Origin: Aurantimonadaceae bacterium
GTDB lineage: Bacteria > Pseudomonadota > Alphaproteobacteria > Rhizobiales > Rhizobiaceae
Reading direction: 5' to 3'
Assembly (NCBI GenBank): GCA_947474855.1
Contig: CANJKV010000005.1
Span: 1-64,000 of the forward strand
Length of the DNA stretch: 64,000 nt
In this document: positions 47,461 to 55,797 of the stretch, one piece after another
Layout of the letters: the number at the start of each line of letters is the position of its first letter
How positions within the stretch are numbered: position 1 is the first letter of the stretch
Program-made: the position numbers and the translations under genes
Notes under the pieces: generated by a model
The model's input: only the letters and a program-made list of their open reading frames with translations
Told to the model about the DNA's origin: nothing
Databases searched by the model: none

Positions 47461-48201
47461 TCAGCCGATTTTTTGCAGCGTTGGAAAGGTCTCAAGCAGC
47501 CAGAAGGCTACCGTCTGCATGCCGCCGGTGAGAAACATGACGCCCGTCGCGACGAGGAGAGCGCCCATCGCCTTCTCGATCACCGCCATGCGCGCCCGGA
47601 ATCGCGCTGCGAGCTTGAGGAAGACGCCGGAAAAGGCGGCGGCGAGTATGAAGGGGATTCCGAGCCCGGCGGAATAGAAGGACAGCATGGCGACGCCCTC
47701 GGCGACCGTCTGGCGCGTGCCGGCGAGCCCGAGGATCGCGCCGAGCACCGGCCCGATGCAGGGCGTCCAGCCGAAGGCGAAGGCGAGTCCCATGAGATAG
47801 GCGCCGAGCGCCGAGCGAGGCCGCTCCGGGGCCGACAAGCGGGCCTCGCGCGACAGGAAGGCCAGCCTGAAGACACCGAGGAAGTTCAGCCCCATGGCGA
47901 TAACGGCCAGCCCCGCGACCATGCCGAGCCAGTCGAGGTTCTGGCGGAGCAGCTGACCGACGGCGCTCGCCCCTGCACCGAGCATCACGAAGACCGTGGA
48001 GAAGCCGAGCACGAAGACCGCAGCCGTGCCGACGACCCGCCCGTAGTCCACGCGCGCCATGGCGCGGCCGGCCCGCAGGTCGTCGGCGGACACGCCGGCC
48101 ATGTAGCAGAGATAGGGTGGAACCAGTGGCAGGACGCAAGGTGACAGGAACGACAGCGCGCCCGCCAGCACCGCCGTCGTATAGGACAGATCCGGAGTCA
48201 C
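47461..48201 (-). CDS. ccdA: CcdA-type cytochrome c biogenesis / thiol-transfer membrane protein
   Basis: 246 residues, about six transmembrane helices. The two conserved redox cysteines lie in the characteristic contexts SFLSPCVLPLVPPYLCYMAG (first helix) and FGWTPCIGPVLGAILG (fourth helix region). CcdA carries electrons from thioredoxin across the membrane for cytochrome c maturation and periplasmic disulfide reduction. No partner thioredoxin-like gene (ccmG or scsC type) is adjacent. It lies 72 bases upstream of glmU on the same strand. Confidence 0.94.
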   Translation of the reverse strand: MTPDLSYTTAVLAGALSFLSPCVLPLVPPYLCYMAGVSADDLRAGRAMARVDYGRVVGTAAVFVLGFSTVFVMLGAGASAVGQLLRQNLDWLGMVAGLAVIAMGLNFLGVFRLAFLSREARLSAPERPRSALGAYLMGLAFAFGWTPCIGPVLGAILGLAGTRQTVAEGVAMLSFYSAGLGIPFILAAAFSGVFLKLAARFRARMAVIEKAMGALLVATGVMFLTGGMQTVAFWLLETFPTLQKIG

Positions 48202-48294
48202 GCCGGCCGATGCCTTCCATGATCGTGCTGCTCGTAGCCGCCTTCTAACAGCCCCGGTTCCGACGCGCCAAGCACTCTCTCCGGCGACTGAGGA

Positions 48295-49206
48295 TCACGC
48301 AGTCACGGCGGCTGGCCGGCCGCTCTGACGATGGGTGCCGCGCCCGCCCGGCGCAACGCTCGCGAGCCGCCCGACGAGCTCAAGGACGCGCTCGGGAGCG
48401 AAGCGGTGGATCATATGCCCGATGCCAGAGATTTCCTCATAGGTGCAGTCCGGCATCAGCGACGGGAGACGAGCACCCTGGCGGCGGTTGCTGACGACCA
48501 CGTCGGCGCCTCCCGCGAGGATGCGGACGGGCACCGTGCATCGCGCATAGCGGACGCTGTTGGCCGGAAGGTCGACGGCGAGCGCGAGCGCGTCCTCGCC
48601 GGTCGCGATCATCTCGTCGCTGCTGGCGAGCCGCGCGAAGGGCATCGTCGCAGCGAAGGACTTCGGCATCGCTTGCGGCAGAAAGATCGCGTTCCAAAGG
48701 AGCGGCAGCGTCAGGGCGTCGGTGGGCCGCAGCCAGCTTTTCGCCGCCAGCGGACCGAAGACCGGCACGCCGCGCGGACCGAACAGGAAGAGCTCGGCGC
48801 GCGGCTCGAAGAACACGAGCGGCGCCAGCGCGACGACGCCTCCGATCGCGTCGGGATGGTGGATCGCGATTGTCAGCGCGAGCGAGCCGCCGGCCGAGTG
48901 ACCGACCAGGATCGGGCGCCGCAGTCCGAGCTCGGCGAAGGCTTGCACGAGGAGATCGGCCTGGGTCCGCAGAGATCCGTCCCCTGGCGGTCGCGTGCTG
49001 CCAGCGTGTCCCGGGCGATCGAAGGCGAGCACCCGGTGCGCCCTTGAAAGATGTGGCCCGAGCGCGACGGCCATGTCCTCGAGGCATGTCAACGTGCCGT
49101 GGATCAGCACGACGTCGGAGCCCTCGCCCATCTCGGTAAAAGCGAGCGCCTGACCCGAGACGTGGACGAAACGTCGCGCGCGGTCATGGCTTCCATCCGC
49201 CGTCAT
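48295..49206 (-). CDS. Alpha/beta-fold hydrolase
   Basis: 303 residues, cytoplasmic. Oxyanion segment VVLIHGTLT, nucleophile elbow GHSAGGS (Ser), acid candidate Asp in LAGGADVVVSN and catalytic His in GIGHMIHRF are all present, so it should be active. The substrate cannot be assigned; relatives are called haloperoxidase or BchO-like hydrolases. The ATG has GAGGG eight bases upstream and overlaps the stop of a possible small upstream ORF (ATGA). Confidence 0.88.
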   Translation of the reverse strand: MTADGSHDRARRFVHVSGQALAFTEMGEGSDVVLIHGTLTCLEDMAVALGPHLSRAHRVLAFDRPGHAGSTRPPGDGSLRTQADLLVQAFAELGLRRPILVGHSAGGSLALTIAIHHPDAIGGVVALAPLVFFEPRAELFLFGPRGVPVFGPLAAKSWLRPTDALTLPLLWNAIFLPQAMPKSFAATMPFARLASSDEMIATGEDALALAVDLPANSVRYARCTVPVRILAGGADVVVSNRRQGARLPSLMPDCTYEEISGIGHMIHRFAPERVLELVGRLASVAPGGRGTHRQSGRPAAVTA

Positions 49207-49349
49207 CGGCCGATGCCCTCGTCGATCGCGAGCCGCTCCATCTGGGCGGCGTTAAGAATCAGCATGGCGTCTCTCAGTTCCTCGGTAGCACGTGTCCCTT
49301 CGACCCAAGCGTTGAGGTGACCGTCTGGTTTCAAACGGTTGCCATCCAT
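49203..49349 (-). CDS. Possible 48-residue ORF coupled to the hydrolase gene
   Basis: MDGNRLKPDGHLNAW... to EGIGR, not recognised. The only support is a reasonable composition (RATEELRDAMLILNAAQMERLAI looks like an amphipathic helix) and a 4-base overlap with the next start, the arrangement of coupled genes in this genome. No ribosome site precedes the ATG at 49349, and the upstream extension in the ORF track (to 49574) is not protein-like. Could be spurious. Confidence 0.35.
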   Translation of the reverse strand: MDGNRLKPDGHLNAWVEGTRATEELRDAMLILNAAQMERLAIDEGIGR

Positions 49350-49615
49350 CGCGCTGGACCAACCCGCCGTCGTCGAGCCGACATCCCGCGGCCTCGACTG
49401 ATGACGGGACGGGACGGGACGGGGAAGCGGAGTGACCCGTCGCAACAGGCGCCACGATTGATTTTCGGCGGAAGGTCGTCTACGTCGGCGCCATCGGTGA
49501 GACGGCGACGTCGACTGGGTAGCGCGCGACTCCGGTCGGGACGCGAGCGATGCCGGAGCGACTGTGTGTCCCACGGCAACGGCTCCTCAGCCAGGACACG
49601 GTCATCGAACCGCAA

Positions 49616-49691
<76 letters not shown>

Positions 49692-49956
49692 CTTCCGCCA
49701 TTCTTTCCTCCGCGAGGATCGACCGACGCAACGTGGCGCAGCAAACGAAATTCGCCGCGTCGTTCATCGCAATCAATGTTTCGATATCGCGGTCTCCGCA
49801 TAATCGCGGCTTGGCTGCGTCGGCGCGTCCTGCCCTTGACCTTCTGCCGATCGGAGTTCGGCCGCGAGATGGGCGAACCGTCCGGCTGGATGCCGCGGGG
49901 GTCGTCGGGCTGCCTGGGCGGCCGGCACCGGTCCGTCGCGAGGCGAGGAGAAGCTC

Positions 49957-50676
49957 ATGCAGCCGTCGCATTGGTTGTTTGCCGTCGCCGGATCGACTTT
50001 CTCCTGGATGGCGCCCGCCTTGGCCGCTGACGCCGTCGGGAACGGAAACGGCTTCAACTATTACGTCCAAGAAGTCGCCCCGGATCGTCACCGCAGGACA
50101 AGCGGGGGTGTCGAGCGCTTCACGCTCAAAGCCGGCGACTGCGCCTGGCGCTGGAACGATCGGCTGTCGGAAGATTGCGAGGAGCACCGAGAGCGGGTCG
50201 AAGTTCGATCGCTGACCGAGGATAAGGTCGGCGAGGTTGTTTGCTACCGGTTCGACCTGCTGCTGCCGGCCGATTACCCCGAGATGTCGCCGAAGCAGCT
50301 GCTGGGCCAATGGCACAACGGACGGGACAACACGTTCCGCAATCGTTACGAGCGAGGGGTTTTCGAAGTCGGCATCAGTTATCAGGGCCGCTTGACCCAT
50401 CGCGTGCGCGTCCCGTTTCAGAAGGGGCGCTGGAACAGCTTCGTTTATCGCTTTTCGTGGACGCGAATCGGCAGTGCGGAGGTTTGGCTCGACGGGCGCA
50501 AGGTGGCAGACTTCAAAGATGTACGTCTGCTGCCGGGCCGTACAGAAAGCGTTTATTTCAAATACGGCATTTATCGCTCCGACATGGACGACTATCGCGG
50601 CGCGGCGCCGACCCAGTCTGCCTCGTACCGGAACGTAGCACGCTTCACCGGGCTAAAGTGCCGCGGAGCCTCATGA
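49957..50676 (+). CDS. Secreted polysaccharide lyase-like protein (heparin lyase I fold)
   Basis: 239 residues with a signal peptide ending near ALAADA and a concanavalin-like beta-sandwich of the polysaccharide lyase type seen in heparin lyase I-like families. Recognised stretches: GDCAWRWNDR, YRFDLLLPADYP, LLGQWHNGRDN, GRWNSFVYRFSW, AEVWLDGRKVADFK, and VYFKYGIYRSD near the C-terminus. Which glycan it cuts, or whether it cuts at all, is unknown. GAGGAGAAG precedes the ATG. GC content here looks lower than in the flanking core genes, and it sits just downstream of tRNA-Lys, so acquisition by transfer is possible. Confidence 0.75.
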   Translation: MQPSHWLFAVAGSTFSWMAPALAADAVGNGNGFNYYVQEVAPDRHRRTSGGVERFTLKAGDCAWRWNDRLSEDCEEHRERVEVRSLTEDKVGEVVCYRFDLLLPADYPEMSPKQLLGQWHNGRDNTFRNRYERGVFEVGISYQGRLTHRVRVPFQKGRWNSFVYRFSWTRIGSAEVWLDGRKVADFKDVRLLPGRTESVYFKYGIYRSDMDDYRGAAPTQSASYRNVARFTGLKCRGAS

Positions 50677-50844
50677 TTTTCGATCTAGGCCCCTGCACTC
50701 ACTGGCTGTATCGTTCGGCCTCCTTGCCTCCACTGGTCGATTTTCGGAAGTCATCGGAACTTCATCATCAGTATTGGCTGCGCTTCGATCCTGCGCTAAG
50801 TGTCGACCGTGCAGAATTTCAAGTTTGAGGACTAGACCCTCCCG

Positions 50845-51357
50845 ATGGATGTCGATCAAAACGCGTCGCTTGAGCAGGCGGCAGCGATCATCATCGCTTA
50901 TGTCAGCAACAATCAGGTCGGCGCTGCCGAGCTTCCGAGCCTGATCGCGAGCGTGCGCGCGGCGCTCGAGAATCCGGCCGGCGGCGCTGCCGCAGCGGCC
51001 GAGCCGGCGCCCGTCGAGCTGATCCCGGCCGTTTCGATCAAGAAGTCGATCACGCCGGACTACCTGATCAGCCTGGAGGACGGCAAGAAGTTCAAGTCGC
51101 TCAAGCGCTACCTCGCGACCAGCCACGGCATGACGCCGGACGACTACCGCAAGAAGTGGGGCCTGCCGGACGATTATCCCATGGTCGCGCCGAATTATGC
51201 AGCTGCCCGCTCGGCTCTCGCCAAGAGCATGGGACTGGGCCGCAAGCGCAGCGACGAGCCGGAGATCCTGCCGCCCGAGCCCGAGCCGGTCGTCGAGCCT
51301 CAGGTCGAGGCTGCGCCGAAGCCGCGTCGCGGACGCGCGAAGAAGGCCGCCGCCTGA
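50845..51357 (+). CDS. mucR: MucR/Ros-family transcriptional regulator lacking zinc ligands
   Basis: 170 residues. MucR-family domain with PDYLISLEDGKKFKSLKRYL, MTPDDYRKKWGLP and YPMVAPNYAAARSALAKSMGLG, then a Pro/Glu linker and a basic Lys/Arg/Ala tail. Ros/MucR proteins bind AT-rich promoters, acting as nucleoid-type silencers of exopolysaccharide, motility and cell-cycle genes. In zinc-binding members the ligands are Cys, Cys or Asp, His, His. Here the first Cys is Ser76, the second position is Asp79, the first His is Tyr89, and only His94 remains. Mesorhizobium loti homologues that fold without zinc are known, so it is probably still functional. Confidence 0.93.
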   Translation: MDVDQNASLEQAAAIIIAYVSNNQVGAAELPSLIASVRAALENPAGGAAAAAEPAPVELIPAVSIKKSITPDYLISLEDGKKFKSLKRYLATSHGMTPDDYRKKWGLPDDYPMVAPNYAAARSALAKSMGLGRKRSDEPEILPPEPEPVVEPQVEAAPKPRRGRAKKAAA

Positions 51358-51377
51358 TCGCTGCCGACGTTCGATTA

Positions 51378-51411
51378 GAAGCGGGGGGTCGCGTTGCGAA
51401 CCGCCCGCTTC
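51378..51411 (+). terminator. Hairpin downstream of mucR
   Basis: Arms GAAGCGGG / CCCGCTTC, with further pairing inside (GGTCGC / GCGAACC with one bulge), starting 21 bases after the mucR stop. No T-run follows, so termination may need Rho or the hairpin may only protect the 3' end. Confidence 0.45.
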
Positions 51412-51430
51412 CGCATGTCCGGCGGACGGC

Positions 51431-51471
51431 GATCCGGTGCTTGATCACGGATCGGTAAGGTTTACCGGATC
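51431..51471. promoter_or_regulatory. Nested inverted repeats before the 123-residue ORF
   Basis: Outer arms GATCCGGT (51431) and ACCGGATC (to 51471), and an inner perfect hairpin CGGTAA-GGT-TTACCG (51453-51467) that shares the right arm, so the two foldings exclude each other. Located 29 bases before the next ORF, in an AT-richer patch. This could be an operator or a switchable leader; function is a guess from layout. Confidence 0.3.
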
Positions 51472-51499
51472 TTAAGCGCACCGCCGCAAGCTGAGCGGC

Positions 51500-51871
51500 A
51501 TGTGCCTCGCCTTCGCGAACCTTATCCGAACGATACTGTCGCTGACGGTCGCGCTGACGCTGCTGTTCGGGCTCGTCGGCGCGCCGGCGAGCTTCGCCGC
51601 CGCGATGGATGCCTCGGCCACGGATACGCTTTTCCAGATCCTCGACGAGGCCGATATCGGCGACGCTGCGGACGAGGCCGGCGGCTTCGATGAGGAACGG
51701 ACGGCGGAGTTCATCCTGAGCCAGGAGCCGCTTCTGCCGCGTCTCGTCCGCTCTGCCCCGGCTTGGCCGCGCGCCGAGCTTTGCGATCCGCATCGCTTCG
51801 CCTGCACGCATGACCGCCCGCCACGAACCGATCCGCTTCCCTCGCGGGGCGGAGCGTTCGAGCGCGCCTGA
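51500..51871 (+). CDS. Possible secreted protein upstream of the PBP gene
   Basis: 123 residues, not recognised. The N-terminus looks like a signal peptide (NLIRTILSLTVALTLLFGLVGAPASFAAA), followed by an acidic stretch (DEADIGDAADEAGGFDEER) and a Pro/Arg-rich C-terminus with two Cys. It has no strong ribosome site. It precedes the PBP gene by 71 bases on the same strand. The C-terminal third looks less natural and could be read-through of non-coding DNA. Confidence 0.42.
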   Translation: MCLAFANLIRTILSLTVALTLLFGLVGAPASFAAAMDASATDTLFQILDEADIGDAADEAGGFDEERTAEFILSQEPLLPRLVRSAPAWPRAELCDPHRFACTHDRPPRTDPLPSRGGAFERA

Positions 51872-51942
51872 CGGCCGACGAGCCTTCGCTTCCGCATCAG
51901 ACGAGGTCCTCCGGACCGTCCCTGTTCCTGCGGAAGTCTCCC

Positions 51943-53718
51943 ATGTTTCTCCCGAAGATTCTCGCCCGCCTGTTTGCGTCCAAAGCGACCAAGCCGCTCC
52001 TTCGCGGCGCCCCGCCGCCCTTCCTGAACTTCCGGATGGGGCTCGCCATCTCGCTGTTCGGCTTCTGCTACCTGGCGATCGGCGTCCGCTTGTTCATGCT
52101 GGGCGTCACCGAACCGCCGATGGCCGGCGCGGGTCTGCCGCCGCCTTCGAAGGCGCGGCCCGACATCGTCGATCGCATGGGGCGGCCGCTGGCCAGGGAC
52201 TATCCGACGGCTTCCGTTTATGCCGAGCCGCGGCGCATGACCAATATCGACGAGGCCGTCGAAGGTCTGACGAGCGTCTTCCCGGATCTCGATCCGGCCG
52301 ATCTCTACAAGCGCCTGAACAGCCGGGCGGGCTTTGCCTGGATCAAGCGCGTGACGACACCTGAGGAGCGCGCTCGGCTGTGGTCGCTCGGCATTCCGGG
52401 CGTCGGACTGCGCGAGGAGCTGAAGCGGCTTTATCCCAATGGTCGCGCGGCCGCGCATGTTCTCGGCGCTGTCAACGTCGACAACATCGGCATCGCCGGC
52501 ATGGAGCGCTGGATCGACGCGCAAGGACTGGCGGATCTTCGGGTCTCGGGCCTGCGGATCGAGCGCGACAGCCTGCAGCCCGTCGCGCTCAGCATCGATC
52601 TGCGCGCCCAGCACGCCCTGGCGGACGAGCTTCGCAAGGCGGTCGCGAAGTTCAGCGCCGTCGCCGGCGCCGGCCTCATCCTCGACGTGACCAACGGCGA
52701 GGTGATCGCGCTGGTCTCGCTCCCGGACTTCGATCCGAACATTCCGGCAGACGCGTTGAAGAAGGACAACATCAATCGCGTCAACGTCGGCACCTTCGAG
52801 ATGGGCTCGACCTTCAAGGCGCTGAACACCGCGATGGCGCTCGATTCGGGTCTGTTCACCATTCGCTCGGTGCTCGACGCCAGCTCGCCGCTGCGCTTCG
52901 GCCGCATGTCGATCGGCGACTTCCGCGGTCAGAACCGGCCGCTCAACGTGCCGGAATCCTTCATCCACTCGTCCAACATCGCCATGGGCCGCATGGCCCT
53001 CGCGGTCGGCGCGCAGCGTCAGCAGGCCTTTCTCAAGCAGGTGGGCCAGCTCGACCGCTTGACGACGGAGCTGCCGGAAGACGCGTTCCCTCAGGTGCCG
53101 AAGCGCTGGAGCGAGGTGACCACCGCCACCGTCTCGTTCGGCCACGGTATCGCCGTGACGCCTTTGCAGGCCAGCATGGCGATCGCCTCGATGGTCAACG
53201 GCGGCACGCTCATACGCCCCACCTTCGTCAAGGGCGCCGAGGTCGAACCCCGGGTCATGGCGCGGGACGTCGTCAGCGAGCAGACCGGCGAGGCGCTGCG
53301 CTTCCTGATGCGCCTGAACGCCCGCGTCGGCTCCGGCAAGAAGGCCGATATCGACGGCTACTACGTCGGCGGAAAGTCGGGCACGGCCGAAAAGGTAGTT
53401 CGCGGCCGCTACGACAGCGATACCGTGCTGACGGCCTTCATGGGCGTCGCACCGGCCCATAAGCCGAAGTACCTGTTCCTGACTGTGCTCGACGAGCCCA
53501 AGCCCTTGAAGGAAACTTACGGCTTCCGGACGTCGGGCTGGAACGCGGTGCCGACGACGGGGCTGATCATGAGCCGCGTTCTCCCGATCCTCGGCGTTCA
53601 GCCCGACTGGAAGGAACCGGAAAACCCGTTCCCCTCGATGGTGGCGGCGCGCGCCTGGGGCTCGAACCTCTTCGCGCCGTCGCAGATCGCCGCGCGAGCG
53701 GCTGCGCTCGCCGAGTGA
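51943..53718 (+). CDS. Class B penicillin-binding protein (FtsI/PBP2-type D,D-transpeptidase)
   Basis: 591 residues. Cytoplasmic N-terminus, one membrane anchor (MGLAISLFGFCYLAIGVRLF), a dimerisation domain (KARPDIVDRMGRPLARDYP) and a transpeptidase domain with all three catalytic motifs intact: STFK (289-292), SSN (343-345) and KSGT (from 478). It therefore should cross-link peptidoglycan. It resembles FtsI, but no mraW, ftsL or murE adjoins it, so it is either a second FtsI-like enzyme or the division gene displaced from the dcw cluster. Neighbours (mucR, L,D-transpeptidase-fold lipoprotein) suggest an envelope-remodelling role. Confidence 0.93.
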   Translation: MFLPKILARLFASKATKPLLRGAPPPFLNFRMGLAISLFGFCYLAIGVRLFMLGVTEPPMAGAGLPPPSKARPDIVDRMGRPLARDYPTASVYAEPRRMTNIDEAVEGLTSVFPDLDPADLYKRLNSRAGFAWIKRVTTPEERARLWSLGIPGVGLREELKRLYPNGRAAAHVLGAVNVDNIGIAGMERWIDAQGLADLRVSGLRIERDSLQPVALSIDLRAQHALADELRKAVAKFSAVAGAGLILDVTNGEVIALVSLPDFDPNIPADALKKDNINRVNVGTFEMGSTFKALNTAMALDSGLFTIRSVLDASSPLRFGRMSIGDFRGQNRPLNVPESFIHSSNIAMGRMALAVGAQRQQAFLKQVGQLDRLTTELPEDAFPQVPKRWSEVTTATVSFGHGIAVTPLQASMAIASMVNGGTLIRPTFVKGAEVEPRVMARDVVSEQTGEALRFLMRLNARVGSGKKADIDGYYVGGKSGTAEKVVRGRYDSDTVLTAFMGVAPAHKPKYLFLTVLDEPKPLKETYGFRTSGWNAVPTTGLIMSRVLPILGVQPDWKEPENPFPSMVAARAWGSNLFAPSQIAARAAALAE

Positions 53719-53936
53719 CGAAGAGTGCCGCGCGGCAACACGGTCCCGACAAAATGTTGCCGCGCGTCTTCCCGACTCGCCGTCGTCGTAAATCGAACAA
53801 AGACTTTCGCCACGTGGGCCGGGCTTGTTCGGGCACGAGGCGGGTGTGCGAATCGGCGGGGGCGTCGCGCGTCAGACTGGGACCAGCAAGCGCGGCGATT
53901 CAGGGACGGCGGTCTAGAGATGGGCGGGTGTCGCGC

Positions 53937-54977
53937 ATGGCGCTGAGGGGACGGTCGTTGGTGGCGGCGGGGCTGATGCTCGCGATGGCTGGCTGCACCA
54001 CTATGCTGGACGTGCCGATCGAGGATGTGGCCGCCTCGGCGCAGCCTACGGTGATCGCCGCCGCGCTGACGCCGAAGCGCCCGCAAGGCTCCATCCTCGT
54101 GCGGATCTTCAAGGAGGAGAGCGAGCTGGAGGTCTGGCGGCTCGTCGGCGACGGGCGCTACGCGAAGCTCAAGACCTATCCGCTCTGCCGCTGGTCGGGA
54201 AAGCTCGGGCCGAAGATGACGGAGGGCGACCGTCAGGCTCCCGAGGGCTTCTACGCCGTCACGGCCCGGCTGATGAACCCGAATTCGAAGTACGAGAAGT
54301 CCTTCAACCTCGGCTATCCGAATCGCCTGGAGAAAGCGCTGGGCTACACCGGGGACTCGCTGATGGTGCATGGCGCCTGCTCCTCGTCCGGCTGCTACGC
54401 GATGACCGACGAGGGCGTCGCCGAGCTCTACGCCATCGCCGACCGCGCCCTTCGGTCCGGGCAATCGGATTTTCAGGTTCAAGCCTTTCCGTTCCGCATG
54501 ACGGCGTCGCAGATGGCCAAGCATCATCGCGATCCGAACATCGGCTTCTGGCGCAACCTGAAAATGGGCTATGACATCTTCGAGGTCACGCGTCGCGAGC
54601 CCACGGTCTCGACCTGCGGCGGCCGCTACGTCTTCAACGCGACCCGCACCGACGGTAGCCGCGCGCCCATGGACCCCATCGCCGCCTGTCCGACGCTCAC
54701 CACCGCCGTCGACCCGGCCGTCACCGCCAAGCAGCAGAAGGACGACGCCGAAACCCAGGCGCTCGTGTCCTGGAATCGCGCCGAGACGCCGATGAGCTAC
54801 GTCGACGGCGGCATGCATTCGAGCTTCCGCGACATGCTGAAGCGTCTCGGCCCCGAGGAACTCGCCAAGGTCACCTCCGCGACGCTGGTTCCCGTGAGCC
54901 GTCCGAGCGCCGCGCTTCAGGACCCGTACTCGTCCCGCGGGGAAAGCGTGTTCAGCCGTATGTTGAAGGGCGAGTGA
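53937..54977 (+). CDS. L,D-transpeptidase-fold (YkuD/YafK-like) lipoprotein
   Basis: 346 residues. Lipoprotein signal ending LMLAMAGC (Cys20), then a YkuD-type catalytic domain: YPLCRWSGKLGPKMTEGDRQAPEG and the active-site HGACSSSGCYAMTD (His145, Cys153). The arrangement resembles YafK/DpaA, which in E. coli cuts Braun's lipoprotein from peptidoglycan, rather than 3-3 cross-linking enzymes. The track start at 53715 is in another context and not plausible; the ATG at 53937 or the GTG at 53928 gives the clean signal. The second half (after about 210) has no assigned motif. It follows the PBP gene by 218 bases. Confidence 0.87.
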   Translation: MALRGRSLVAAGLMLAMAGCTTMLDVPIEDVAASAQPTVIAAALTPKRPQGSILVRIFKEESELEVWRLVGDGRYAKLKTYPLCRWSGKLGPKMTEGDRQAPEGFYAVTARLMNPNSKYEKSFNLGYPNRLEKALGYTGDSLMVHGACSSSGCYAMTDEGVAELYAIADRALRSGQSDFQVQAFPFRMTASQMAKHHRDPNIGFWRNLKMGYDIFEVTRREPTVSTCGGRYVFNATRTDGSRAPMDPIAACPTLTTAVDPAVTAKQQKDDAETQALVSWNRAETPMSYVDGGMHSSFRDMLKRLGPEELAKVTSATLVPVSRPSAALQDPYSSRGESVFSRMLKGE

Positions 54978-55026
54978 CCGACTGGTCGATCTCGCAGAGG
55001 CTCACCGGCGCACCGACCGTTTCACG

Positions 55027-55140
55027 ATGAACGAAGACCAGCTGACCACCGTCATCCTCGCCAGCGTGATGCTGATCCTTCTCGCCACGGTCGTCGCGGC
55101 CCTGCGCTACAACTGGCTGGATCTCCTGACCTCGGCGTGA
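55027..55140 (+). CDS. 37-residue single-helix membrane microprotein
   Basis: Too short for the ORF track. The frame reads MNEDQLTTVILASVMLIL... to LDLLTSA and consists of a polar start, one transmembrane helix (VILASVMLILLATVVAAL) and a short tail. It begins 49 bases after the lipoprotein stop on the same strand. No clear ribosome site. The protein-like hydrophobic pattern and position in an envelope block are the only support. Confidence 0.42.
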   Translation: MNEDQLTTVILASVMLILLATVVAALRYNWLDLLTSA

Positions 55141-55270
55141 ACTCGGAACCCGAGCAATCGCGCCCGCGCAACATCATGCGTATTCCCTCCGGGCGGTGAG
55201 GTCCTATGAAGGAGACGAGCTTCGGGCGCTTCGCGGCCGACAGCAGGAAAATCCTGAAAAGGGGTCAATC

Positions 55271-55693
55271 ATGACTGAGCTGAACGGCCTGCGGATCCTC
55301 GTGGTCGAGGACGAACCGATCCTGGCCGACACCCTGAAGCTCGACCTTGAGGCGCAGGGCGCGATCGTGCTCGGCCCGGCCCCGAGCGTTTCCAAGGCGA
55401 TCGCCTGCATCGCCGAGGCCGACGTGATCGATGCCGCCGTGCTCGACGTGAAGCTGCGTGGCGAGAACTCCTTCCCCATCGCCAGCGATCTGGACCGTCA
55501 GGACATCCCCTTCGTGTTCCTGACCGGCTTCGATCGCTCGCCGGTCACGCTTCGCTTCGCCGACATTCCGGTCTTCGAGAAGCCGGTGGATCCCGATGTC
55601 CTCGTGGGCGCGTTGCGCGGAGAGGTCGATCGTAAGGTGGCGCAGCGGTCGGCTCCCGGTCGGTCGGCCGATCGCAATCGCCATCGCGGCTGA
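55271..55693 (+). CDS. Single-domain response regulator (receiver only)
   Basis: 140 residues, one receiver domain and no output domain: acidic pocket ILVVEDE, phospho-acceptor Asp59 in AAVLDVKLRGE, conserved Thr in FVFLTGFD, Lys in VFEKPVD, then a basic tail (SAPGRSADRNRHRG). It probably acts by protein contact or as a phosphate sink in a phosphorelay. No kinase adjoins it. The start is the ATG at 55271, near AAAAGGGG; the GTG at 55196 in the ORF track is less likely. Confidence 0.9.
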   Translation: MTELNGLRILVVEDEPILADTLKLDLEAQGAIVLGPAPSVSKAIACIAEADVIDAAVLDVKLRGENSFPIASDLDRQDIPFVFLTGFDRSPVTLRFADIPVFEKPVDPDVLVGALRGEVDRKVAQRSAPGRSADRNRHRG

Positions 55694-55797
55694 CGATGGA
55701 GACCCGGGTCGCTCGTCACCGTCTCATTGCCGGCTTTTAATTTGTTCGCCGTCCGGCTCCCGGCTAGAAGCCGCAGCCGCAACCGGCGATCGATGCG

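Noticed and set aside
49403-49423. Short tandem repeat of GACGG (four copies)
   Set aside because: Too short to be more than slippage in GC-rich non-coding DNA. No link to a gene or element.
51472-53460. 662-residue minus-strand ORF
   Set aside because: Antisense to the class B PBP, whose three catalytic motifs are intact on the plus strand.
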